NCBI GenBank assembly: GCA_016839665.1
Contig: JAEOTU010000314.1
Location: 1 to 8,472, forward strand
Direction of reading: 5' to 3'
Source: Candidatus Hodarchaeota archaeon
Lineage (GTDB): Archaea; Asgardarchaeota; Heimdallarchaeia; Hodarchaeales; Hodarchaeaceae
Length of the DNA: 8,472 bases
The position numbers were made by a program, and so were the translations under genes. Below, piece by piece: positions 1-6,178 of this stretch (its first letter is position 1; the number at the start of each line of letters is the position of its first letter). The notes under the pieces were generated by a model. It was not told the DNA's origin. It made no database searches and was given only the letters and a program-made list of their open reading frames with translations.

Positions 1-114
1 ATTTGAACTCACGAACGCCTATGCGAGCAGATCTTGAGTCTGAGGCATATATTTATTGACTAATCGTCCAATAAACATATTCTGCCCCCGTTGACCTAGC
101 TGGGGTACCCCCGC
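1..114 (-). tRNA. tRNA-Leu (anticodon CAA), 3' end cut by window edge, with intron
   Basis: Read on the minus strand, the gene starts at 114 with acceptor strand GCGGGGG (114-108). The D arm follows, with GG of the D loop in AGCTAGGTCAAC. The anticodon arm is GCAGA-CTCAAGA-TCTGC, giving anticodon CAA (36-34), which reads the Leu codon UUG. The variable arm CGC-ATAG-GCG is long, as expected for the Leu class. The T arm begins GTGAG-TTCAAAT, and the window ends inside the T loop, so the CTCAC strand and the 3' acceptor strand lie outside. Exon 1 is about 114-81 and exon 2 starts at about 38. All visible arms pair well once a 42-base insert (39-80) is removed. The partner acceptor strand is not visible, so the gene is partial here. 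Confidence 0.88.
39..80 (-). other. tRNA intron in the anticodon stem (noncanonical position)
   Basis: The insert separates the two halves of the anticodon arm. Its core is a 12-bp hairpin, ATATGTTTATTG pairing with CAATAAATATAT. Outside this, GGGC pairs with GCCT with AGA and CAG as three-base bulges, resembling a somewhat relaxed bulge-helix-bulge substrate for the archaeal splicing endonuclease. CAGA occurs at both ends, so the exact junction may be anywhere from tRNA position 27/28 to 31/32. This is not the usual 37/38 site. The boundaries given assume a junction at 31/32. Confidence 0.75.
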
Positions 115-188
115 GGGGTTTATTTTGCAAATAATTCAAGACTTTATTATAATTTTTAAACTTTGAATTGATGTTTAATTTTTTAAAA

Positions 189-1013
189 TTAGTCATCAAG
201 TTTACTGAAAGTAATCATCATCGCTTCTTCTAATCGTAAAGAGCGAGTACCATAGTTATGTAGGATTTTGAAGCAACAATCAAATATTTCACTAACTTTT
301 TTGCCTTCTGCTTTAACCATTTCTGGAATTCCTTTATAAGGTCCCCCAAATGCCACTAAAAGGCTCTTAGGTTTCCTTATCTCATTGATAAAGGACGATA
401 AGGGCTGACATGATCTGGAAGTGGCGATTTTGTATTCCGGTCGGTTTAAAAGAAGCTTTCCGAGGGTAGCTGTTGAAGAATGGACGGTAAAACCCCAGTA
501 TGTATCCGTAGGACGTCCTGGAAGGATCAACGCTTTAAACCCATCTTTTGTTCTATGAATTTTTGTTGTAACACGAATTAATTGATTCTTTAGCGATTTT
601 TTAGGTGGAGAAAGAACTTCAAGCAGTTGAGGTCCTCCAACATCCGCAACTACTCGTTTTTGATTGAGGAAAATCACTGCTTCTCTTATCTCATTTGCTT
701 TTAACTCTCGAGAACGACTGTGATGTGGGGTGGCTAGAGGGGATAGTACACCCACAGCAGCAGTATCGCGAGAAAGAGGGAATAACCTCTTTCGAAGATA
801 TTGAGGACATTCAATGTATTGAAGAATTCTCTTTATTATTCGCCCTTCACGCCTCGCACGAGAAGGTATTAGAAATGGGTCATGAAAAATAAGGATATCT
901 TGAATTTGAAAAATTACAGCAATTCGTGCAATTTGAAAAATTTTTTCAGTTTTTTGTCTAATGTCGTTAGAATCAATAACTGCTGAATCTGGGATAGCAA
1001 TGGTATATTGCAA
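189..1013 (-). CDS. SPOUT-class RNA methyltransferase, PF02598 (MTH1/C9orf114) family
   Basis: This 274-residue protein matches the archaeal/eukaryotic family of putative RNA (uridine N3) methyltransferases with a knotted SPOUT fold and an inserted OB-like domain. Visible family motifs are IAIPDS (5-10), the YLRKRLFPL segment (72-80), PLATPHH (92-98), TSR (198-200), LLVAFGGPYKGI (218-229) and the C-terminal knot segment NYGTRSLRLEEAM (253-265). The OB-like insertion lies at roughly 95-175. The family uses S-adenosylmethionine on RNA; the exact target here is unknown. The start is TTG (1013-1011): an in-frame TGA lies four codons upstream and the protein begins right at the conserved IPDS strand. 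In many archaea this gene sits by ribosomal protein L3; here it lies between a tRNA-Leu and a CBS protein, consistent with a role in the translation apparatus but not proof of one. It has its own promoter-like region in 1014-1095. Confidence 0.87.
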   Translation of the reverse strand: MQYTIAIPDSAVIDSNDIRQKTEKIFQIARIAVIFQIQDILIFHDPFLIPSRARREGRIIKRILQYIECPQYLRKRLFPLSRDTAAVGVLSPLATPHHSRSRELKANEIREAVIFLNQKRVVADVGGPQLLEVLSPPKKSLKNQLIRVTTKIHRTKDGFKALILPGRPTDTYWGFTVHSSTATLGKLLLNRPEYKIATSRSCQPLSSFINEIRKPKSLLVAFGGPYKGIPEMVKAEGKKVSEIFDCCFKILHNYGTRSLRLEEAMMITFSKLDD

Positions 1014-1017
1014 TTGT

Positions 1018-1093
1018 TGTTTTCACTTCTAGTGTTTTCACTACAGTTTATTCAGCTTGGGGCTACTTTAAGTATATTAAATGTGGCTTGGGG
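1018..1093 (-). promoter_or_regulatory. Promoter and leader of the SPOUT gene with paired repeats
   Basis: On the minus strand a TATA-like stretch, ATTTAATATACTTAAAG (1082-1066), lies between two exact copies of CCCCAAGC (1093-1086 and 1062-1055). The expected transcript start is near 1049. The leader holds two copies of AGTGAAAACA (1042-1033 and 1027-1018), 15 bp apart. The first copy lies in a short hairpin, TAGTG-AAAA-CACTA (1043-1030). The second sits just before the TTG start. The paired octamers flanking the TATA box look like a regulator site; the regulator is unknown. Confidence 0.45.
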
Positions 1094-1109
1094 AACCCAG
1101 TAGTTAATG

Positions 1110-1997
1110 TTAAGGAATAGAATCTTTGAAGTAATGATCAGCGTATGCTCTGATTACATCCTTTTGATTAATAATCCCGATTAATTTGCCATCAGCTGTT
1201 ACAACTGGTAACTGATCTAGTTGTTTTGAGCTCATTTTTCTTGAAACCTCACCAATTGTACTACCTGTATAGCAAACTTCAATATTATGCTCCATAATAT
1301 CGCTAACTTTCATAGTATTGGGTAATGTCAATGTTTTTGAACCAATAATTAAAACTGATTCACTATCCCAAGATGAGCTATCATTTTCCGCCCCGTGTCC
1401 CGTACGACTTTTACTTTGGGAGTCAAGGATTTCAGCTACTTTGACAAAATCATATTGGGTGATAATCCCAACCATTTCTGTTTCATTTATCACAGGAAGT
1501 CCTTTTTGATGACTTAAACGAAGAATTCTTGCTGCTACAGGAAGAGGAGTCCCTTCCCAGATAGTGGCAACATTCTGAGAATAATAAGACTGTACATCAG
1601 ATTGAAGTTTTGCAGGAACGATGACTTTTTTGATAATATCATCTCGAGAGATCATACCTACAAGAAATTTTTTCTCTTCTTTATCTACAACAGGAATTCG
1701 TTGATATATCTCTCTAACGAAAATCCGAGCGGCAGTTATAGCTTTGTCATCAGGTTTAAGTGTAGTGACATCTCGAACCATTAATAAAGACATTTGAGTC
1801 TCATCAGGATTTTTAAAAAGATCAGAACGAGAGACAATACCGACAAGTTCCTCCGAATTTTTCTTTAAAACTGGATATGCACTTAAACCCGTTTTTCGGA
1901 TTGTTTCCAAGAGAATGTCCCTATTCCCAGGTATAGTCATTGTGACAACATTTTCTTTCTTCGTCATTATCCTGGAAACAGGAATGTCTTTTATCAT
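1110..1997 (-). CDS. Four-CBS-domain protein (two Bateman modules)
   Basis: This 295-residue soluble protein is made almost entirely of CBS repeats: CBS1 about 5-62 (VSRIMT...LVGIVSRSDLF), CBS2 about 70-125 (VRDVTTLKPDD...VGMISRDDII), CBS3 about 138-190 (VATIWEGTPL...VGIITQYDFV) and CBS4 about 229-285 (MKVSDIMEHN...IGIINQKDVI). A 35-residue Ser-rich insert (191-225) separates CBS3 from CBS4. Paired CBS domains form Bateman modules that typically bind adenine nucleotides such as AMP, ATP or SAM and act as energy or ligand sensors. No catalytic or DNA-binding domain is fused, so any output is through a partner protein. The ATG start (1997-1995) is preceded by an AGGTGGG ribosome-binding site (2008-2002). 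The ligand and partner cannot be told from this sequence. Confidence 0.9.
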   Translation of the reverse strand: MIKDIPVSRIMTKKENVVTMTIPGNRDILLETIRKTGLSAYPVLKKNSEELVGIVSRSDLFKNPDETQMSLLMVRDVTTLKPDDKAITAARIFVREIYQRIPVVDKEEKKFLVGMISRDDIIKKVIVPAKLQSDVQSYYSQNVATIWEGTPLPVAARILRLSHQKGLPVINETEMVGIITQYDFVKVAEILDSQSKSRTGHGAENDSSSWDSESVLIIGSKTLTLPNTMKVSDIMEHNIEVCYTGSTIGEVSRKMSSKQLDQLPVVTADGKLIGIINQKDVIRAYADHYFKDSIP

Positions 1998-2093
1998 TTA
2001 TTCCCACCTATTCATTTGTCTATGTATTTTAATTCTTTCTTAAGGAAAATAAGCAGTTCACTGTATCGATCAGTATCGAATTATAAAAATACG

Positions 2094-2285
2094 TTATGAA
2101 GCTTGGTTAAGTATCAGGATATTCAAAATTAGGATTACAGCAACAAAAACTATAGCAATTCCAATGGTCCAATATGGTCCCATTTTTAAGCCTGGAGAAT
2201 CTGATTCTGAATAGAACCTTATTAATCCTGCTCCAGTAGCAGGCATCGGAGAATCATCACGTCGTCTGCTTTTCCTGACACTCAA
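2094..2285 (-). CDS. secG: Preprotein translocase subunit Sec61-beta (archaeal SecG)
   Basis: This 63-residue protein has the classic archaeal Sec61-beta layout. A basic N-terminus (RKSRRR, 4-9) is followed by the PMPATGAGLIRFY motif (13-25) and a short linker (PGLKMGP), then one C-terminal membrane helix at about 38-59. It is the small tail-anchored subunit of the SecYE-beta channel for protein export and membrane insertion, with its N-terminus in the cytoplasm. The length is normal for the family. The start is TTG (2285-2283); there is no ATG in frame upstream before a stop. The AAGG directly beside the TTG is too close to be a normal ribosome-binding site, and a TATA-like element lies about 35-40 bases upstream, so translation is probably from a very short leader. 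It lies next to an archaeosortase-like gene, another surface-protein function, but 269 bases away. Confidence 0.92.
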   Translation of the reverse strand: MSVRKSRRRDDSPMPATGAGLIRFYSESDSPGLKMGPYWTIGIAIVFVAVILILNILILNQAS

Positions 2286-2314
2286 CCTTAAAACACACTC
2301 AATTTTATGAAAAA

Positions 2315-2362
2315 TTTAATATAAACTTATTGTAACTAAGTTCAATTATACTTAATAAGTTT
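2315..2362 (-). promoter_or_regulatory. Sec61-beta promoter with 9-bp inverted repeat
   Basis: The minus strand reads AAGTTTATATTAAA (2328-2315), a good archaeal TATA element, placing the transcript start near 2297, about 12 bases before the TTG. One arm of a perfect inverted repeat overlaps it: AAACTTATT (2323-2331) and AATAAGTTT (2354-2362), separated by 22 bases. This could be an operator, but the region is very AT-rich and chance cannot be excluded. Confidence 0.4.
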
Positions 2363-2554
2363 TAATATAGTTTGCTGCAATCCTCATTAACTAATTATTA
2401 TCGAGTTCCTTTTAGGATCTCGTCAAATGTGATTTGTATAATCAATCAAATTTTAGCAAACAGAAATTTACGAAAGACTGATTTCTTATTCTTTTTCACC
2501 TTTTCATGATATTAGCCATTGATCAGAATAGAATACGTTTAAAAGACAGGTGTT

Positions 2555-3322
2555 TCAGTGAAAAAGATAAGTGTAGATTTTATTTCCTCGCCACCAAAGC
2601 CAATCTAGCCAATCTGCGAATTGATCGATTATTGGAACATCCATCCGTTCTATGATAAACGCAAACAGAATTGTTCCAAAAAAACCAATAATCTTTGATG
2701 AGACGTCGTGAGCCCAATAAAAAGCTTCTTCGGGATCCATTTGAAATTGAGTTACAAGAACTGTGACACACCACAGATGAAAAGCAATTCGTAAAGCATT
2801 TCCGATAAATAATGCTAAAAGGAATGCAAAACTGGCTCGAATTTTCGCAATCCAGGGTGCTTCTGTCACCATGATGATGGCAATCAACAATCCTCCTGCT
2901 TGCATTCCCGTACATGCTTTCACAATCCAGTAATCACCACTAGTGGCTGGAATGTGTATTCCTGGAGTATTGACAGTAGCTTCTAAGAAAGGAAATGAGC
3001 CTCCCATGATCTTCTGTTGTAAATAGTCCCAATTGCTAGTATTAATATAATCAGAAATAGAAATCGGTTGGTTATAGATCCCAATTGAGGAAAGAATAGA
3101 ATGTATTATATCACGAGTAGGAATTTCCCAGAAAACCCAATCAGGAACAGTATACAAGAGGAAGGTCACAATGATAGCGATTGCTAATGTGATTAACATT
3201 AGTTTGTCATTTTGAAAGCGTTTTGGGATATTTTTCTGCTGGGATGCTGTTATACTTTTCTTTACAGTTTTAATTTCCAATGAGTGGCTAGTTGTGGGAA
3301 CTGACTGTGTCTCACTTGTCAT
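2555..3322 (-). CDS. Archaeosortase/exosortase family transmembrane protein
   Basis: This 255-residue membrane protein carries the exosortase/archaeosortase signature: catalytic Cys137 in KACTGMQ, Arg178 in GNALRI and His205 in WAHDVSSK, in the correct order and each by a predicted membrane helix. Such enzymes are thought to cut and re-attach C-terminally tagged surface proteins, in place of classical sortases. A Lys-rich cytoplasmic N-terminus of about 40 residues precedes helix 1 (about 41-58). An extracellular segment with few hydrophobic runs follows (about 60-130). Further helices span about 139-153, 162-190 and 209-224. The C-terminus is Trp-rich (DWLDWLWW, 237-244). The start is ATG (3322-3320) with only a weak purine stretch (AGAGAG) upstream. 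No protein with a recognisable C-terminal sorting tag is visible in this window, so the substrate lies elsewhere. The family call rests on the three residues and topology; the subfamily is unknown. Confidence 0.82.
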   Translation of the reverse strand: MTSETQSVPTTSHSLEIKTVKKSITASQQKNIPKRFQNDKLMLITLAIAIIVTFLLYTVPDWVFWEIPTRDIIHSILSSIGIYNQPISISDYINTSNWDYLQQKIMGGSFPFLEATVNTPGIHIPATSGDYWIVKACTGMQAGGLLIAIIMVTEAPWIAKIRASFAFLLALFIGNALRIAFHLWCVTVLVTQFQMDPEEAFYWAHDVSSKIIGFFGTILFAFIIERMDVPIIDQFADWLDWLWWRGNKIYTYLFH

Positions 3323-3393
3323 ATTGTACTCTCTTCTGTAATTGTATCATTTCAATGGAATAGAATTAGTAAATGAAGACAGGTTAAATTCAA

Positions 3394-3409
3394 ATTATTT
3401 GAAAATAAT
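3394..3409. repeat. Short perfect inverted repeat ATTATTT-GA-AAATAAT
   Basis: Seven-base arms flank a two-base centre within the 230-base gap between the archaeosortase gene and the 560-aa gene. It is AT-only in the arms and lies about 75-90 bases upstream of the archaeosortase start. It may be a regulator site or merely low-complexity sequence. Nothing else in the gap is recognisable as a gene. Confidence 0.25.
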
Positions 3410-3552
3410 GAATACTATTTCTTGAGTAATTAATCTAATGTGAGTTCATTTAAATTATTTGTTCTTCGAATTTAGATTGAGTTTTTAGGTTAAAATTATT
3501 TTAAGGTTCTAAGTAGTAGTAGATACACTTTTTCGTTTGGAAAAAGAGCTCG

Positions 3553-5235
3553 TCAAGACGATTGAAAGCGTTCTGGATTCTTTAAGCAGTACCAACCGAA
3601 CTGTACTTTACAAATATTTTTTTCAACTAGCTCTCTTAAAACTTGCTTGATTTGTTCCTTTGGTAATTTTAAATCAGGAGCAAGAAGGTTTGATTGAGCT
3701 TTGTAATGTGGCCGTTGTAAAAGGGCTTGAATTACTTTTTCTTCTGAAGGAGAAAGGGCTAATTCCTTTGGTATTTCATATTGCTGAGGATCTTTAGCTT
3801 TTGCTAGGCTTGTTCCTCGCTTGTGTTCTAAAATATTCTTATCCTTCAAAATATACCATCCATAGGAAACCCGAAGGATACCCTTTTCCACAAGATTACG
3901 CAAAACTTCCTTTAGAATACTTTGTTTCAATCCTGTTGGACGGGTCAGAAGATTTGATTGAGCCTTAAGGTTGGGCCTTGATTTAATTGCTTTGATTGTA
4001 GCGATTTCTTCAGTTGTCAATCCTTCACCAACACGAGAAATGCGAGGAGATTTCTTTTTCTTTTTCTTCTTTTCTCCATCACTAAAATTCTTTTTGAAGA
4101 AAGGCAGATGGCTTTTCTTAATGATAAACCATCCCACTTGAGTTCGAAGCAATCCTTTTAAAATTAATGACCTTAAATGGTTTTCTGCCTCTTCTATAGA
4201 AACATTTAAATCTTTGGCTAGAATTTCTGGTTTAGTTCGATGTTTGATCCTCATATAGGTTCGCTCAAGAATTTCCATCTCGAATTCTGATGGTAAATCT
4301 TCTTCCCAGTTATCTCGTCTGAATAATGATGTTGTTTGTTTTAAATAGGGTTCAATGTCACTTGAATAGGTTTTCGAAGGAGGTTTCGGATGAAAAAGAT
4401 CTTTTTCGAAATCTTCTATAGGGATTTTAGCATCCTGCAGTTTTTCTTTCGATTGATATTCTTCCTTAGGGGGTTTGCTGGGGGATTTTTCTTTCAAATC
4501 GATGATATCATTGTCTATTGGCGAAATAATTTGATCAGGGGTTTTTAGTTTGACATCTACTGATGGTTTTGGAATTTTTTTCTTCATCACTGGAATTTTC
4601 GTCTTTTGGGGAGAACGGATTTCTTTTGGTTGGGTTTGATATTCCGTTGATGGAGTAGTTCGCTGTCTAGACGGTAATTGTTCTCGTTGAGGAGTTACTC
4701 TATCATAAATATTTGAGGAAATCGGTGTTTGTATTTTAGGATCCAGTGTCCTCGGAGCTTCTTGAAGGCGAGAAACAGGTTTGATTGTTTGTTGAGGTTT
4801 GGCTTTACTCACTTCAGAGCTAAAAACGAGAGTTTTTTGAGTCTTGGTAATGATGTACTGATGAGTTTCAAAGAGGGTTGTGGTACGTTCAATCAGGGTT
4901 TCAAAGGGTATACCAATTCCATCAGCTTCAATAATTAGAGTATCATTATTATCAGTAGTAAGGAAGTATTTAACTTTGATTTTCTTCAAACCTAATTGAT
5001 TCAGATTAAAAAATTCCTGGATTTCACTGTTCATAACTGTAGATTCCTCACCATGAATTTCAAGAGTATAAAGTTGCTCTGAACGGGCTTCTTCAATATA
5101 AAAAACTAGTTTCGGAAAATCAGGAATCCTAGGAGTTGCATGCACACTATTATCAATAAATTCAATTTCTCGGAACCGACCCCGTGCTTTCAAAAAATTC
5201 ACAAAATCATTCAAGACTGTATTTTGACGATACAA
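3553..5235 (-). CDS. Unrecognised protein with three tandem winged-helix domains
   Basis: I do not recognise this 560-residue protein as a named family. It has three parts. Residues 1-145 look like a folded alpha/beta domain of unknown type. Residues about 146-312 form a long Pro/Lys/Ser/Gln-rich, probably disordered linker. The C-terminal part holds three winged-helix repeats at about 315-380, 405-470 and 492-556, each ending in GWF or GWY (369, 459, 548) and spaced about 90 residues apart. Repeats 2 and 3 share KAQSNLL (423-429, 512-518) and LREL/LRNLVEK, so they are recent internal duplicates. A run of seven lysines (389-395) separates repeats 1 and 2. The domains suggest DNA or RNA binding. 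The start is TTG (5235-5233), with AAGGAT 11-12 bases upstream; no ATG or GTG lies in frame above it. It diverges from a 36-codon ORF. Confidence 0.75.
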   Translation of the reverse strand: MYRQNTVLNDFVNFLKARGRFREIEFIDNSVHATPRIPDFPKLVFYIEEARSEQLYTLEIHGEESTVMNSEIQEFFNLNQLGLKKIKVKYFLTTDNNDTLIIEADGIGIPFETLIERTTTLFETHQYIITKTQKTLVFSSEVSKAKPQQTIKPVSRLQEAPRTLDPKIQTPISSNIYDRVTPQREQLPSRQRTTPSTEYQTQPKEIRSPQKTKIPVMKKKIPKPSVDVKLKTPDQIISPIDNDIIDLKEKSPSKPPKEEYQSKEKLQDAKIPIEDFEKDLFHPKPPSKTYSSDIEPYLKQTTSLFRRDNWEEDLPSEFEMEILERTYMRIKHRTKPEILAKDLNVSIEEAENHLRSLILKGLLRTQVGWFIIKKSHLPFFKKNFSDGEKKKKKKKSPRISRVGEGLTTEEIATIKAIKSRPNLKAQSNLLTRPTGLKQSILKEVLRNLVEKGILRVSYGWYILKDKNILEHKRGTSLAKAKDPQQYEIPKELALSPSEEKVIQALLQRPHYKAQSNLLAPDLKLPKEQIKQVLRELVEKNICKVQFGWYCLKNPERFQSS

Positions 5236-5242
5236 CTTAAAA

Positions 5243-5272
5243 CATATCCTTTTAAATACAGAATAAAACCCA
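5243..5272. promoter_or_regulatory. Divergent promoter between the 560-aa gene and the 36-aa ORF
   Basis: Only 51 bases separate the two starts. On the plus strand TTTTAAATA (5250-5258) fits a TATA box for the small ORF, with a transcript start near 5281. On the minus strand TTTTATTCTG (5269-5260) could serve the 560-aa gene, with a transcript start near 5240, also nearly leaderless. The boxes are adjacent, so the two genes are likely to compete or be controlled together. Confidence 0.4.
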
Positions 5273-5286
5273 ACAACGAAAAGATA

Positions 5287-5397
5287 ATGAGTAAAATCCG
5301 AGTAGAAGCTCTTTTAAATCGTCTTGAAAAATCTTTTGGAAATTTTAAGAAAATTCTCGTTCATTTAGAAGGCGTCAACATCATCGCAACTGATTAA
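5287..5397 (+). CDS. Small hypothetical protein, 36 aa
   Basis: An ATG (5287) opens a 36-codon frame starting MSKIRVEALLNRLEK and ending LEGVNIIATD, closed by two stops in a row (TAA TGA). The codons use mixed third positions rather than the AT-only pattern of the surrounding spacer, and the product would be a charged amphipathic helix (about 3-16) followed by a beta-like stretch (23-34). A TATA element (TTTTAAATA, 5250-5258) lies about 30 bases before the ATG, so the mRNA would be near-leaderless, which explains the absence of a ribosome-binding site. The same frame is open further upstream to 5140, but that part is antisense to the 560-aa gene and is unlikely to be coding. I recognise no family. 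It could instead be a chance ORF. Confidence 0.5.
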   Translation: MSKIRVEALLNRLEKSFGNFKKILVHLEGVNIIATD

Positions 5398-5564
5398 TGA
5401 GTTATTTATTCATTTCGGACTGTAAAAAATCACCAATCTGGAGTTTGAGTGGGAAATAGGTTGAGATTATGAAGAAAGAAATTAAGATTTTTAAACGGAA
5501 TAACCTCTTAGACATTTAGGGGTTCTGAATCGTATCGCTGGAATTTGAAGGAAAAACGAGAATT

Positions 5565-6035
5565 TTAGGAGGATTTGTTCAAAATTTCCGAACGAATATC
5601 ATCAGATGTAGAATCTACAAAATTTTTTCTTATATGATTTGGGACAGTAAAAATCCAGTTGTTTAATTCACTGGAATCAAGATTATCTGGATGTTGGATA
5701 ATTTCCTCCCATAATGAAACATAATTTGGTAATGGAATTCCCAATGGAGTCAGGTGTATTGCTAGTTCGGGTTTTGGAAGAAATTTGTTTTTTCTTTTTT
5801 GTTGGAATTGATTTTGAGAAGAAATCCCCAAATTATTCATTTCAACCCTTTGTACTAGTCCAAAATGATAAAGCTCACCTAACACTGCAATTACTGTCTG
5901 TATATCAGTATCAATTTCCTGCAATGATTTAAGGATCTGAGGTATCGTTAATTGATTTTTGGATAATATTTGCAATATTAGAGTTGAAATAGGGTTTTTC
6001 AAAAGCTTTGACAACATCTTAAGAAAATGCACCAT
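5565..6035 (-). CDS. Small winged-helix protein, probable DNA-binding regulator
   Basis: Residues about 12-66 of this 156-residue protein form a winged-helix pattern: PISTLILQILSKNQLTIPQI, then helices at about 31-40 and 44-59, then a strand VQRVEM (61-66), as in ArsR/PadR/MarR-like regulators. A Gln/Lys-rich stretch (73-85) follows, then a region with HLTPLGIPLP (94-103). The C-terminal part is unrecognised, with charged Asp/Glu/Asn runs. No metal-binding Cys or His cluster is seen. The start is ATG (6035-6033). A TATA-like ATATATTATTAA lies 20-30 bases upstream (6064-6053), so the transcript is probably leaderless, consistent with a poor ribosome-binding site. It diverges from the ABC ATPase gene across 143 bases and could control it, but that is inference from position only. 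An alternative start at Met7 is possible. Confidence 0.65.
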   Translation of the reverse strand: MVHFLKMLSKLLKNPISTLILQILSKNQLTIPQILKSLQEIDTDIQTVIAVLGELYHFGLVQRVEMNNLGISSQNQFQQKRKNKFLPKPELAIHLTPLGIPLPNYVSLWEEIIQHPDNLDSSELNNWIFTVPNHIRKNFVDSTSDDIRSEILNKSS

Positions 6036-6052
6036 CCGAAAGAAAAATCAAA

Positions 6053-6064
6053 TTAATAATATAT
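6053..6064 (-). promoter_or_regulatory. TATA element for the small winged-helix gene
   Basis: The minus strand reads ATATATTATTAA, centred about 24 bases before the ATG at 6035. That spacing is right for an archaeal TATA box with transcription beginning at or next to the start codon. Confidence 0.4.
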
Positions 6065-6165
6065 GTAGATTTAAATTGCGTATAAGGACTTTTTCGTTTT
6101 TTTGAAAAGGATTTTATTGCTACATGAATAAAACATCATTAGTCAGCAGGATTTAAAGAAATAAT

Positions 6166-6170
6166 AGAGG
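6166..6170 (+). promoter_or_regulatory. Ribosome-binding site of the ABC ATPase
   Basis: AGAGG lies eight bases before ATG 6179, a standard Shine-Dalgarno spacing that fixes the start. It contrasts with the leaderless or weak starts of neighbouring genes. Confidence 0.6.
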
Positions 6171-6178
6171 AATAGAAA

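Noticed and set aside
695..892. 65-codon plus-strand ORF
   Set aside because: It is antisense to the well-supported SPOUT methyltransferase and has no promoter or ribosome-binding site.
2066..2079. TCGAT-CAGT-ATCGA stem-loop downstream of Sec61-beta as a terminator
   Set aside because: Five pairs with no adjacent T run; archaeal termination relies mainly on T runs, so the evidence is too weak.
2580..2915. 111-codon minus-strand ORF in another frame of the archaeosortase gene
   Set aside because: Its product is rich in Ser, Cys, His and Arg with no fold signal, while the overlapping frame holds the catalytic motifs.
3553..5235. Idea that the three winged helices make this an ESCRT-II-like protein
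   Set aside because: No Vps25, Vps22 or Vps36 sequence pattern is visible, and the GW[FY] endings and Lys/Pro-rich linker do not suggest that family.
5140..5286. Upstream extension of the 36-codon ORF to 85 codons
   Set aside because: This part lies antisense to the 560-aa gene and upstream of the TATA box, so the short start at 5287 is better supported.
5469..5519. 16-codon ORF MKKEIKIFKRNNLLDI
   Set aside because: It has no promoter or ribosome-binding site and is short enough to be chance in an AT-rich spacer.
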